Shown: positions 45,109 through 54,069, counted from the stretch's first letter. The stretch is DNA of 64,000 nt from Halomontanus rarus (GCF_017357405.1 NZ_CP071598.1:62001-126000), one strand, 5' to 3'. Translations and numbers: made by a program. The notes: generated by a model from the sequence alone, not told the origin.

Positions 45109-47172
45109 TTAGTGCTGGCCGTCGGGATTTGCCTGAATCTCGCCGCGGTTCATCAGTCTGAACGTCGAGCCGGGGCCGCTGTTGACCCAGTCGGCGTCGT
45201 CTTCGGAGACCTGCCAATCGCGGTGGTTCTGGAAGGCGACGTTGAACGAGAGTGTGACCGGCATCATCGTGAGCTGTTGGTTGTACACCCAGATCAACGA
45301 CTGCATGATCTCTTCACGCCGGTCGTTGTCAATGTTCTCTCCCCACTCGAGGTCCATACTGACGACCGGGTACTCCTGCATCTCGCCGTCGGGGTCGCCG
45401 ATCGGCGGCGCCTCCTTGGTGAAGACCTGAGTCTGTTCGCGTTCGAACCCTTCGATGTTGTTCGTCCAGTCGTACTCGACGTTCTCGATGTTGTCGTGCT
45501 CGGCGATCCAGTTCTGGACCTGGTCCTCGTCGAACATACCCCACATCCGGCGTCGGGCGCTCTGCTGGAGGCCGCGGTACCATAGGCCCTGTACGTATCC
45601 GACCCACGAGTCGACGACGACTTCGAAGTCGCCGGTGTCCTTTCGTTCCTGAACGATTGAATCCTCCTCACTCAGGAGTTCGACGGCGATGCCGAACTCG
45701 TTGAGCTGGCTTTCGACGGTTCGCTCGACGGTCGGCGTGTCCGAGTCGGTCAGCAACTGGAAACCGAAGCGGTTGCCGTCCGGATCGTACCACTCGCCGC
45801 CGTCCTGGGTGAACCCTTCTTCTTCGAGGTATTCGGTCGCCTTCTCAGGGTCGTGATCGTACATGATCATCGAGTCGTACAACTCGTCGTCGACCCATTG
45901 ACCGGCGTCGACCGCGTGAGCGCCGACCGGGTCTTCGAGCGCACTCGAAGCGAACCCGTGCTCGTTCTGGGCGATCAATTCCGTGTCGAGGGCGTGCAAG
46001 AGCGCACGGCGGACGTTGGTACGGCCCAGCAGCGGGTGATTGCCCTGGGGTACGAGGATCGTCTCGGAGAACGCGAGGTCGTCCAGCGCGTGCGTCTGGA
46101 TGTGATCCGGAAACGCGTTGATGACGTTCTCGGGAGGTGTGGCGTTCAGACCGGGGTCGTTGTCGAGATTGTCGCTCTGGAGGGCGGAGTTCGTCGCGTC
46201 CTGGCTCGTCTGAACGAGTGCTTCGACTTCGTCGAAGTTTATCTGGTCCGCGTTGAAGTGATGCTCGTTCGGCTCGAGGAGAACGCTGTCCTCGCGGACC
46301 TCGCTGACTTGCCAGGCACCGGAGGTCCGAATCTCCGTCGGCTCCGGGAGCTCTCGGCCTTCGATTTCCTCGTCGTCGATCGCCTGGGCGGCTTCGTTCC
46401 CTTCCTCGGACCACGGATCGTCGACCTCGTCCTCGATGCGCTCGACGACGGGTTGGTAGAGTCGAGAGTCGGCGTAGACTTCCCCCCGTGTTGGGTGTGT
46501 CAGGAAGGTCTCGGCGTACTGTTCCATGTAGAAGTCGCCGAACCAGCCCTCCTCGCTGATCAGCCGACCGGTCTGGCCCTCGTATTCGACGTCGGTGATC
46601 GCCTCGAAGACGCTCTCCGGGCCGCCCTTTTCGGCAATCGCCTCGGGCGAGTCCGAGCGGAGGTAGAAGTCCACCTTGTGCCGAGCGAAGACGTCCGCTG
46701 CGGTGATCTGTTCGCCGTCACTCCAGGTCGCGTCCTCGTTGATTTCGACCCAAAACTCGTTGTCGTCCCATCCCCAGTCCGCCGCGACCTGTGGCTCTAA
46801 CTCGCCGTCGGTATTGTGGAACGCCAACATGTCGATACAGTAGCCGTACAACTCGCGCGGCCACTCCGTTCGGAACGCGTTGATGCTCCAGTTGAAATCC
46901 GACGGCGGGTCGACGATGTAGGTGGTGAACGTCGCGTCGACGTCCTCCGAACTCGAACCGTTGCCACCGTTACCGCTATCGTTGTCGCCGTTGCCGCTAT
47001 TGTTGTCGCCGTTGCCACCGTTACCGTTGCCATCGTCGGTACCCATACACCCGGCTACGCCGAACAAACCAGTCGCACCAACCGTTGCGAGTAGCTCGCG
47101 TCGACCGAGGTCCGGACGACTCACTGAATCCCCATCTTTTGGAGCCTTCGAACCGTTGCTATCGTTCATCAT
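45109..47172 (-). CDS. ABC transporter substrate-binding lipoprotein, family 5
   Basis: A 687-residue Tat lipoprotein: RRELLATVGATGLFGVAGC gives lipobox Cys42. A long Gly/Asn/Asp linker (about 44-72) tethers the binding domain away from the membrane. The family-5 fold shows WSDGEQITAADVFARHKVDF near 145, RTNVRRALLHALDTELIAQNE near 395 and GEWYDPDGNRFGFQLLTDSD near 460. It is a paralogue of the protein at 37621. The ligand is probably a pectic oligosaccharide, given its position between a beta-helix protein and GH28; this is inference. Two adjacent ATG codons (47172 and 47169) both fit. A TATA-like GTATAAGT near 47207 gives a leader of about 8 bases. Confidence 0.88.
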   Translation of the reverse strand: MMNDSNGSKAPKDGDSVSRPDLGRRELLATVGATGLFGVAGCMGTDDGNGNGGNGDNNSGNGDNDSGNGGNGSSSEDVDATFTTYIVDPPSDFNWSINAFRTEWPRELYGYCIDMLAFHNTDGELEPQVAADWGWDDNEFWVEINEDATWSDGEQITAADVFARHKVDFYLRSDSPEAIAEKGGPESVFEAITDVEYEGQTGRLISEEGWFGDFYMEQYAETFLTHPTRGEVYADSRLYQPVVERIEDEVDDPWSEEGNEAAQAIDDEEIEGRELPEPTEIRTSGAWQVSEVREDSVLLEPNEHHFNADQINFDEVEALVQTSQDATNSALQSDNLDNDPGLNATPPENVINAFPDHIQTHALDDLAFSETILVPQGNHPLLGRTNVRRALLHALDTELIAQNEHGFASSALEDPVGAHAVDAGQWVDDELYDSMIMYDHDPEKATEYLEEEGFTQDGGEWYDPDGNRFGFQLLTDSDTPTVERTVESQLNEFGIAVELLSEEDSIVQERKDTGDFEVVVDSWVGYVQGLWYRGLQQSARRRMWGMFDEDQVQNWIAEHDNIENVEYDWTNNIEGFEREQTQVFTKEAPPIGDPDGEMQEYPVVSMDLEWGENIDNDRREEIMQSLIWVYNQQLTMMPVTLSFNVAFQNHRDWQVSEDDADWVNSGPGSTFRLMNRGEIQANPDGQH

Positions 47173-47596
47173 GAAATGATACAGACACAGTCGTTTTCGT
47201 ATCTACTTATACTTTATGGGCATGTCATTACCGCTGACACGATTCGGTATCTCGTTACCAGTTACGGTCGCTCGACGTTCCGGGAGCCCCGGGAAGTTCG
47301 TACGCATCGACACGACGAGACCAGACAAGATCACTGACAATCCCGATTCCCGCTCGTTCCGTCTCTGTCATCTCTCTGGGCTGCGGGTCGGCGGGTACGC
47401 TATTCAAACTGGTAGACGTCCCGAACGTCGACTGTAATTCCTCCCGATCATTCGAGCGTAGTCGCTCTCGATCGTGAAGCACGTCGGTTTCGTCCGGTAC
47501 TCCGCCGGTAGACGACACCAGAACGGCGGAAACGACCGGTGTGAGACCCAGCGTTCACCGAAAGCGGATCTGTTCGAGTCCGACTGCTCGAGAGCG

Positions 47597-47619
47597 TTCG
47601 TCCGTGAATAACGGACGAA
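47597..47619. terminator. Hairpin followed by a T-rich tract
   Basis: TTCGTCCGT and ACGGACGAA form a perfect 9-base stem with the loop GAATA, followed by TTGTTT. This looks like a terminator or a structured RNA end, but no gene is seen reading into it on the plus strand. Confidence 0.35.
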
Positions 47620-47806
47620 TTGTTTCCCGATCATCCGTCGAACGGTCTCTCGACAGTCGACGAGAAGCCGCTCCCCGTTCCTCACTGTACTCCGTATGCA
47701 GTTCGTTCGTATCCACGTCAATTGATATTTTTCGCGGGTCCTGATCCTCCCATCTGCTTATATGTCCGCTGATGCCGGACGGGCGTATCGCCCCGTCACG
47801 TTAGAA

Positions 47807-47829
47807 TTACAATCATATGGTTGTAATTG
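47807..47829. repeat. Near-perfect palindrome, copy 2 of an exact 23-base repeat
   Basis: It is identical over 23 bases to 19395-19417, and here the palindrome extends to AATTACAA...TTGTAATT. It lies about 235 bases upstream of the TATA box of the GH28 gene. Confidence 0.55.
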
Positions 47830-48040
47830 AATGGGGTGTACGATACCGACTCACATTTGCTAACTACCCTCGTTCGTTTCGAGACGAGGTGATACCTACC
47901 GAGACGTCCGATTTCTGAGGGTGCCCGCCGATGATCCGCCGAACTAGACTCGCCGGTCGATCTGCATCGTGCCGTTCGGTGACAGCGGACGACGGTGGGT
48001 CGGGGTCTCTCGAGCGTTGCAGCTGTCTTCCGGAGACCGT

Positions 48041-48048
48041 GTATACTT
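48041..48048 (+). promoter_or_regulatory. TATA box of the GH28 gene
   Basis: GTATACTT is centred about 32 bases before the ATG at 48077, giving a leader of a few bases. Confidence 0.5.
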
Positions 48049-48076
48049 ATCCTCCCGGTACGGGAATGCACTCGCG

Positions 48077-49552
48077 ATGGATCCATCTCATACTGACTCG
48101 GATGCAGATTCCGACGCTCGAGCCCGCGGCAACTCGCCGCTGGTTCGGCGACTCGAGGAGACGTTTTACGACGACGATTTCGCCTCGATCCCCGATCGCG
48201 AGTTCGACGTCACCGAGTACGGTGCGGTCGGCGACGGGGAAGAGCGGTGCACCGAGGCGATTCAGTCGGCGATCGACGCGGCTGCAGACGCCGGCGGTGG
48301 CGTCGTCGCCATCCCGGAGGGGACATACCGTTCGGGGGCGCTCTTTCTCGCGTCCGACGTGGAACTGCGTCTCGACGACGGAGCAACGCTTCGAGCGATT
48401 CAGGACGACGACGCGTATCCGACGACGCGGACGCGCGTCGCGGGTATCGAGATGGAGTGGCCCGCGGCACTCCTCACCGTCTCCGAGTGCGAGAACGTCC
48501 GGATCACGGGCGAGGGGACCGTCGACGGCAACGGCGAGTACTGGTGGCGGAAGTTCAACGACATGCGCGGGGAGTACGAAGAGCGCGGACTACGCTGGGC
48601 GGTCGACTACGACTGCGAGCGGGTGCGACCGATCGTCGTCTACGATTCGACGGACGTGCGCCTCTCGGAGTTCACCGTGAAACGGCAGGGGTTCTGGGCG
48701 GTGACCATGACCTACAGCGAGCGCGTCCACGTCGACGGCGTGACCGTCCGCGGTAACGTCGGTGGCTACGGACCGAGTACGGACGGCATCAACACCGATT
48801 CCTCTCGAGACGTCCTCGTCGAGCACTGCGACGTCGACGGGAACGACGACTGCCTGTGTATCAAAGCCGGTCGCGACGCCGACGGACTGCGCGTCGACCG
48901 GCCCACGGAGAACGTCGTCTACCGACACTGCATCACGCGCGAGGGCGGCGGTCTGGTGACCATCGGCAGCGAGACGTCCGGCGGCGTCCGCAACCTCGAG
49001 GTCTACGATATCCGGGGCGAGGGAACTGATACCGGAATCCGGTTCAAGTCGGCGAAGGTCCGCGGCGGTCTGATCGAGGACGTTCGGTTCCACGACCTCG
49101 AGATGGACGGCGTCCGAACGGTCTTCGAGTGGAACCTGAACTGGCATCCCGATTACAGCTACCCGACGATTCCCGACGACGTTCCGGAGTCCGCGTACCA
49201 GGAACACTGGGAGGTGCTGACCGAACCCGTCGAACCGCCCGAGCGCGGCGTGCCGGAGTTCCGTGACATCACTGTCACCGACCTCACGGCCACGAACACC
49301 GAGGGTGCGGTCTGGGACGTCACCGGCTATCCGGAACGCCCGATCAGCGACGTGCACCTCGAGAACGTCGCGGCCGACGCCCCCGCGGTCGGCACGATCG
49401 AACACGCGACCGACTGGACGATGACCGACGTCGCCGTCCGTTTGACGGGGGAGGAGACGGACGCAGACACGAGCGCGACGGCCGACGATCGCGACGCGCT
49501 CGAGTGTCGAGACTGTCGGAACGTCGACCGGCCGATCGTCGAACGGCTGTGA
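48077..49552 (+). CDS. GH28 family polygalacturonase-like protein
   Basis: A 491-residue right-handed beta-helix hydrolase without a signal peptide. The start FDVTEYGAVGDGEERCTEAIQSAI is the classic GH28 opening. Catalytic aspartates are visible in STDGINTDSS (about 235-244) and GNDDCLCIKAGRDADG (about 255-270), and the substrate-binding RFKS (near 322) matches the RIK motif. The region where most members have GHG reads REGGGLVTIGSETSGG, so the usual histidine is replaced by glycine. It probably acts inside the cell as an exo-enzyme on galacturonate or rhamnogalacturonan oligomers. Its own TATA box lies just upstream. The dehydrogenase gene follows after about 130 bases. Confidence 0.88.
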   Translation: MDPSHTDSDADSDARARGNSPLVRRLEETFYDDDFASIPDREFDVTEYGAVGDGEERCTEAIQSAIDAAADAGGGVVAIPEGTYRSGALFLASDVELRLDDGATLRAIQDDDAYPTTRTRVAGIEMEWPAALLTVSECENVRITGEGTVDGNGEYWWRKFNDMRGEYEERGLRWAVDYDCERVRPIVVYDSTDVRLSEFTVKRQGFWAVTMTYSERVHVDGVTVRGNVGGYGPSTDGINTDSSRDVLVEHCDVDGNDDCLCIKAGRDADGLRVDRPTENVVYRHCITREGGGLVTIGSETSGGVRNLEVYDIRGEGTDTGIRFKSAKVRGGLIEDVRFHDLEMDGVRTVFEWNLNWHPDYSYPTIPDDVPESAYQEHWEVLTEPVEPPERGVPEFRDITVTDLTATNTEGAVWDVTGYPERPISDVHLENVAADAPAVGTIEHATDWTMTDVAVRLTGEETDADTSATADDRDALECRDCRNVDRPIVERL

Positions 49553-49654
49553 GCCGCCGCCCGTCGACGGACGTAGTCGGCGGATTCGGGGGCTACGAGA
49601 TCGACCGAGGGCGCGAGCGAGACCTTCACCCGTAATTCGACTACCCTAAAACTA

Positions 49655-49660
49655 TTAATA
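49655..49660 (+). promoter_or_regulatory. TATA-like box of the second zinc dehydrogenase gene
   Basis: TTAATA is centred about 27 bases before the GTG at 49684, which supports that GTG as a leaderless start. Confidence 0.45.
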
Positions 49661-49683
49661 CTCGAGCTTCGAACTTTTCGATA

Positions 49684-50748
49684 GTGCAAGCCGAGCACGA
49701 AGAAATGCCAACGATGAAATCTATTGTCCAGACTGCACCGCGGTCGATCGAGCTCAGCGAGCGTGACCGCCCGGTCCCCGACGACGACGAAGTGCTCGTC
49801 CGCGTCCATTACGCCGGTCTCTGCGGGAGCGACGCACACGCGTACACGTACGAAGAGGGATACGAGTGGATTCCCATTCCGCGGATCATGGGCCACGAGT
49901 ACTCCGGCGAAGTCGCCGCCGTCGGCGACGACGTCACCGAATTCGCCGTCGGCGATCCGGTCGTCGAGGAACCGATCCACGACTGCGGGACCTGTTTTCA
50001 GTGCAAGAACGGGCAGGAGAACGTCTGCCAGAACTTCGAGATAACGGGGATGCACAACGATGGGGCCTACGCCGAGTACACGACCGTCGAGCCCGACGAC
50101 CTCCACCGCATTCCGGCGGACCTCCCGCTTCGGCAGGCCAGCATCACCGAACCGTTGAGTATCGCGACGCGAGCGGTCTTCACGCAATCGACCGTCACCC
50201 CGGGCGACACGGTGCTGGTCGAAGGCCCCGGCCCGATCGGTGTGCTCGTCGCCGCCGTCGCGGATTCGATGGGCGCGAACGTCGTCGTCTCGGGGCTCGG
50301 CAAGGACGGCGCGTATCGGCTTCCGCTGGTCGAAGAACTCGGTATCGACACGCTCAACGTCGAAGTCGACGATATCGACTCTTACGTCGACGCGCGCACC
50401 GATGGGATCGGCTTCGACGTCGTCTTCGACACGACGGGTCACAAAAGCGGCGTCGAAATGGCGGTCGAACACGTCCGCAAGGGCGGTCAGGTCGTCGTCG
50501 TGGGCCTCCCCGGCGACACGAGCGACCTCTTCATGACGCCGATCGTCCGCGGGGAGATCGAGGTCACCACGTCCTACGGCTCGACCTGGCGGAACTTCGA
50601 ACAGGCGCTTCGCGTCATGGCCAACGACGCGATCGACGTCGACACGATCGTCGACACGTCTTACAGCGTCGACGATCCGACGGCCGCGTTCGAGGCGTTT
50701 CTCAACTCGGAAACGTGCAAGCCGGTCTTCTCGTTCGTGGACGTCTGA
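49684..50748 (+). CDS. Zinc-dependent medium-chain dehydrogenase, paralogue of 21017-22057
   Basis: A 354-residue MDR-type NAD(P)-dependent dehydrogenase. It shares long identical stretches with the copy at 21017, for example GYEWIPIPRIMGHEYSGE and FQCKNGQENVCQNF. The catalytic zinc ligands are Cys47 and the GHE pair near 71; the structural zinc site is the C-x2-C-x2-C-x7-C cluster at about 101-115. The Rossmann motif is GPGPIGVLVA. The GTG start at 49684 is favoured by the TATA distance; ATG at 49705 or 49714 would align better with the paralogue. It lies downstream of GH28 as the other copy lies beside PL22, so both may oxidise the same class of pectin-derived sugar. Substrate unknown. Confidence 0.88.
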   Translation: MQAEHEEMPTMKSIVQTAPRSIELSERDRPVPDDDEVLVRVHYAGLCGSDAHAYTYEEGYEWIPIPRIMGHEYSGEVAAVGDDVTEFAVGDPVVEEPIHDCGTCFQCKNGQENVCQNFEITGMHNDGAYAEYTTVEPDDLHRIPADLPLRQASITEPLSIATRAVFTQSTVTPGDTVLVEGPGPIGVLVAAVADSMGANVVVSGLGKDGAYRLPLVEELGIDTLNVEVDDIDSYVDARTDGIGFDVVFDTTGHKSGVEMAVEHVRKGGQVVVVGLPGDTSDLFMTPIVRGEIEVTTSYGSTWRNFEQALRVMANDAIDVDTIVDTSYSVDDPTAAFEAFLNSETCKPVFSFVDV

Positions 50749-51000
50749 GCCGTCTCACCGGTCGTTCCCGACTGTCGTCTCGATAGCTCTCTCCCTCTCT
50801 GTTCTCGTCGGTCGACTCGAGTCCCTCGAGTCCTGACCGAGGATCGTACGCTCCCGGCATCGGTGGCGTCGGAGCGGACCGAGACGCATCCGGCCGAACG
50901 TTTGTGACGGGGTAACAGCGCGGACGATAGTGTGCGTCGAATGGATTCTCGATCTCGAGGACGACGAGGGCGAGACTCCGTCCGACGGCGGGCCGTGCCA

Positions 51001-51010
51001 GCGTTTATAC
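51001..51010 (+). promoter_or_regulatory. TATA box of the alpha/beta hydrolase gene
   Basis: GCGTTTATAC is centred about 28 bases before the ATG at 51035 and supports a leaderless transcript. Confidence 0.55.
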
Positions 51011-51034
51011 GACTCCCCGACAGACACGCCCGTA

Positions 51035-52069
51035 ATGACGCTCCCGTACAACCACGACGAACGAATGAACGCTCTGAGCCGCAACTCGAGGCCGCTTCAT
51101 GGATACGACGGCCAGGGCGGGGTCGAATTCGACGTCTGGCAACGGACCCTCCGAGCGGAGTTGGCGGAGACGCTCGGCTTTCCGGCGATTCGGTCGGTCG
51201 GCCCCTGTGACCTCGATCCGCGTCGGATCGAAACGGAAGCGAAGGACGGGTACGACCGCCAGAAATGGACCGTTCGAACCGAACCCGGCTTCCGCGTCCC
51301 GTTCTATCTCCTCCTCCCGGACGATCGGCAGTCGCCCGCTCCGGTCGTCGTCACGGTTCACGGACACACCGACATCGGGAAGGACCTCGCAGTCGGCGAT
51401 CCGTCCACTGACGAACACCGCACACAGATCGCGGACGAACGACGGGACATCGCGAGACAGGCGGTTCGACGCGGGTACGCGGTACTCGCACCGGATATGC
51501 GAGGATTCGGCGAACTTCGCGAGAACGGCCGAGAGCGTGATCGCGGCGGTGCCTGTCGAGAGATGCAACTGCACGCACAGCTGTTCGGCCGCTCGCTCGC
51601 CGGCGAACGGACGTGGGACGTCCTCAAACTGCTCGAGTTCGTCGACACGCGGCCGGACCTCGACGGCGAGCGACTGGCGATCACGGGCCACTCCGGCGGC
51701 GCCGCGGTGACGCTGTACGCGGCCGCGCTCGAGGAGCGGTTCTCCGTCGTCGCGCCGAACGCGTACTTCTGTACGTTCGAGGATTCCATTATCGAACACG
51801 ACCACTGCGAGTGTAATTACGTGCCGGGCGTCCGTCGGCTCGGCGAAATGTCCGATATCGCGGGTCTCGTCGCACCCCGACCGCTGCTGATCGCGACCGG
51901 GAACGAGGATCCGATCTTCCCGATCGACGGGACGCGACGGGCGTTCGAGAAGCTACGGGAGCGATACCGTGCGGCTGGAGCGCCGGACGGGTGCGAACTG
52001 TACGTCGGTGACGGCGGCCATCGGTTCTACGACGACGGCGTGTGGCCGTTCGTCCGAGCGCACCTCTGA
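51035..52069 (+). CDS. Alpha/beta hydrolase, possible carbohydrate esterase
   Basis: A 344-residue hydrolase. The nucleophile elbow is GHSGG (serine near 220), the acid is likely Asp in NEDPIFP (near 290) and the histidine lies in GGHRFYDDG (near 329). The N-terminal strand VVVTVHGHTDIGKD forms the oxyanion region, and PNAYFCTFEDSIIEHDHCECNYVPG is a long lid-like segment. The overall look is that of the Abhydrolase_7 / acetyl-xylan-esterase-like group. There is no signal peptide, so an intracellular substrate such as an acetylated or methylated oligosaccharide is plausible. The ATG at 51035 has a good TATA box 28 bases upstream; the longer frame from 50930 is not used. Confidence 0.82.
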   Translation: MTLPYNHDERMNALSRNSRPLHGYDGQGGVEFDVWQRTLRAELAETLGFPAIRSVGPCDLDPRRIETEAKDGYDRQKWTVRTEPGFRVPFYLLLPDDRQSPAPVVVTVHGHTDIGKDLAVGDPSTDEHRTQIADERRDIARQAVRRGYAVLAPDMRGFGELRENGRERDRGGACREMQLHAQLFGRSLAGERTWDVLKLLEFVDTRPDLDGERLAITGHSGGAAVTLYAAALEERFSVVAPNAYFCTFEDSIIEHDHCECNYVPGVRRLGEMSDIAGLVAPRPLLIATGNEDPIFPIDGTRRAFEKLRERYRAAGAPDGCELYVGDGGHRFYDDGVWPFVRAHL

Positions 52070-52200
52070 TTCGACTCTCGTCTTCAATCTCTCGTCCCCG
52101 CTCCGGCTCCGAATCGCTTCGGGTGACGGCCGTTCGCCGTGCACCGGAGCGCCTCGCCGCCGCCACAACAGTCTCGTACCTTCCCGGCGCAGCTGACGCC

Positions 52201-53499
52201 ATGACCGACGACGCGGACGGGACGCACGAGGGCGACCGCACGAACCGGACGGACGAGACGCGACGAGGCGGTCCGGAGCGCGACGCGGACCGCGGGCCTC
52301 CCGCGAGCGAGACGCCGGCGTCGATCCACGTCGTGACGGAGTACCCCGGGGAGACCCTCGACGAGAAACTCGAGCGCGTCTTCGAGACGCTGCCCGGCGA
52401 GGGGCAGGGACGACAGTCCGGCCACCGGATCGTGATCCCGGCGCCCGATCCGGACGATCCCGCTGCGATCGCCGAGGGACCCGACTGGCGGGTCGAGTCG
52501 CCGATCGTCGTCGACGACCTGCTCGGCAAGGTCGTCTTCGAGCTGGGATGGACGCGACTCCGCGCGACGGCCCCGATCGAGCACTTCCTCGTCGTCGGGC
52601 CGGACGACAAGACCGCCCACGTCACGCTCGAGGGCGGGATGTTCTACGCGAACGGGAACGTGGAACGGTCGTTCGTCGACATCCGCGGGGTCGGGCACAT
52701 GCACGTCGATCGGACGTACCTCGAGAGCCTCGAGGGACGCAACTCGGTGCCGGCGGGGATCCGGCTCCGGGACTACCACGGCACCAGCGAAGTGACGATC
52801 ACCGACACGGAGGTGACCGGGTGTCGAGACGGCTTTCTGGCCGAGCACGGCGTCGACGACGTGCCGTACGGGGCTGCGTTCGACCTGGACATCTACAACT
52901 GGCGCGGCGGGGGCGGGGAGCACAGCATCAGAATCGACGGCGGCGTCGGGATCACGCTGCACTCGATCCAGGTCGGCGGCCACCCGATCCAGTCGGTCAG
53001 CGACAGCATCGTCAAACTGGAAAACGCCGTCACGCCGGTCCGAAATGTCTCGATATCGAACGTCCGCGAGCGTCACAACGCGATGGCCTACGACAGCGGC
53101 GTCGCGGCGGTCGACGTGACCGACGGGGAGGGCGACCGTCACGACGGACTGTACGTTCGGAACGTCGACTGCCACCACGCAGCGCGCAGCACCGACCTCG
53201 AGTACGTCGCTGCGTTCGACCAGGAGAACCTCCGACCGCCGCCGCGAGTCGGCGACTCGGCCGACGGATCGACGCGCCGGTTCGACGGCGACGGCGGCGT
53301 CCAGCGACACGAGACGACCGGCACCCACGCGTTCTACGCCGGCGGGAGCGCCGAACCCACCGCCGTCGTCGACGAACGCGACGTGCACCTCTCCCAAGCC
53401 GGCGGCGGGATCGTCCTGACGACGCCGGACGGCGACCGCCGGTTCCGCCTTCGCGTCGACGACGACGGTACCCCGATCACCGAGGAACTCGAGCGCTGA
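52201..53499 (+). CDS. Cytoplasmic-looking right-handed beta-helix protein
   Basis: A 432-residue protein. After a charged, disordered N-terminus (about 1-40) come IHVVTEYPGETLDEKLERVFETLPG and a beta-helix of irregular repeats (SFVDIRGVGHMHVDRTYLE, SEVTITDTEVTGCRDGFLAE, HSIRIDGGVGITLHSIQVGGH, NVSISNVRERHNAMAYD). It has a His/Asp-rich surface but no lyase or hydrolase motif that I can name. It lacks a Tat or Sec signal, unlike the other beta-helix proteins here. It follows the hydrolase gene by 131 bases with no clear TATA box, so the two probably form one transcript. It may act on the same substrate. Confidence 0.72.
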   Translation: MTDDADGTHEGDRTNRTDETRRGGPERDADRGPPASETPASIHVVTEYPGETLDEKLERVFETLPGEGQGRQSGHRIVIPAPDPDDPAAIAEGPDWRVESPIVVDDLLGKVVFELGWTRLRATAPIEHFLVVGPDDKTAHVTLEGGMFYANGNVERSFVDIRGVGHMHVDRTYLESLEGRNSVPAGIRLRDYHGTSEVTITDTEVTGCRDGFLAEHGVDDVPYGAAFDLDIYNWRGGGGEHSIRIDGGVGITLHSIQVGGHPIQSVSDSIVKLENAVTPVRNVSISNVRERHNAMAYDSGVAAVDVTDGEGDRHDGLYVRNVDCHHAARSTDLEYVAAFDQENLRPPPRVGDSADGSTRRFDGDGGVQRHETTGTHAFYAGGSAEPTAVVDERDVHLSQAGGGIVLTTPDGDRRFRLRVDDDGTPITEELER

Positions 53500-54069
53500 T
53501 CGCATCCCCGTTCGCGGGGACTCGAGCGAGTGGTGAACTGACGGCTCTCGTCCGATCCGGCACGGTTCGCGTCCGGCACTAACCCTCCATATTAATAATC
53601 ACATTATCTCTATTTGATTGATGCTTTCATTATATATCTGGATATAGTCAACAGCCCGCCGTCGTCGACTACCGGATCCTAGCCCGGTCGACAGAACTGT
53701 ACCGCCACGGCGAACGATCGCAGGAACGTTGGGACGCGTCTCCGCTCTTCGGGGCGGTGACCGGGTACAGACACGATATCACAGCGGGTCGTCGACACCA
53801 ACGGGGAGTGACTGAGATCCGGTTCTCGTCGACGGGGCCGGTAGTGATCGCTCCATCCGTCGGTAAACCGCGTATCGATCGTCGCTCCGGTCTCGAGGCG
53901 GTCTCTCCTCGAGATCGTCCGGTAGTACCGTTCACGGGACAAAACCGAACTCGAGCGGGATCACACAGGATCGAGCCGCTAATCACGTCTCTTCGTTGAG
54001 GGTACTGCCATCCTCTCACTGAATCGGAACTTCGTTGTGGCAGTCACCCCCGTCGGACGTCGACGGGCG
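53500..54069. other. AT-rich gap between the carbohydrate and urease regions
   Basis: This 570-base stretch lies between a plus-strand stop and the ureF stop. Bases 53585-53655 are strikingly AT-rich for this genome, with runs such as ATTAATAATCACATTATC and TTCATTATATATC. The open frames here look non-coding. It may be an old junction between two gene blocks, or hold promoters for something not recognised. Confidence 0.55.

Larger units (their letters stand above)
47173..48076. other. Long divergent gap, about 0.9 kb
   Basis: No gene can be supported here. It holds promoters at both ends (GTATAAGT near 47207 on the minus strand, GTATACTT at 48041-48048 on the plus strand), a hairpin at 47597-47619 and the exact palindromic repeat at 47807-47829. 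It is locally less GC-rich than coding DNA around 47700-47830. Confidence 0.55.

Noticed and set aside
46950..47040. Repetitive DNA that could be taken for a tandem repeat or small CRISPR-like array
   Set aside because: It encodes the Gly/Asn/Asp linker of the binding lipoprotein; the repeats follow codons and have no spacer structure.
47173..48076. Searched for a tRNA or structured RNA gene in the longest gap
   Set aside because: No cloverleaf-like arms or CCA-type end were seen; only a simple hairpin and the palindrome are present.
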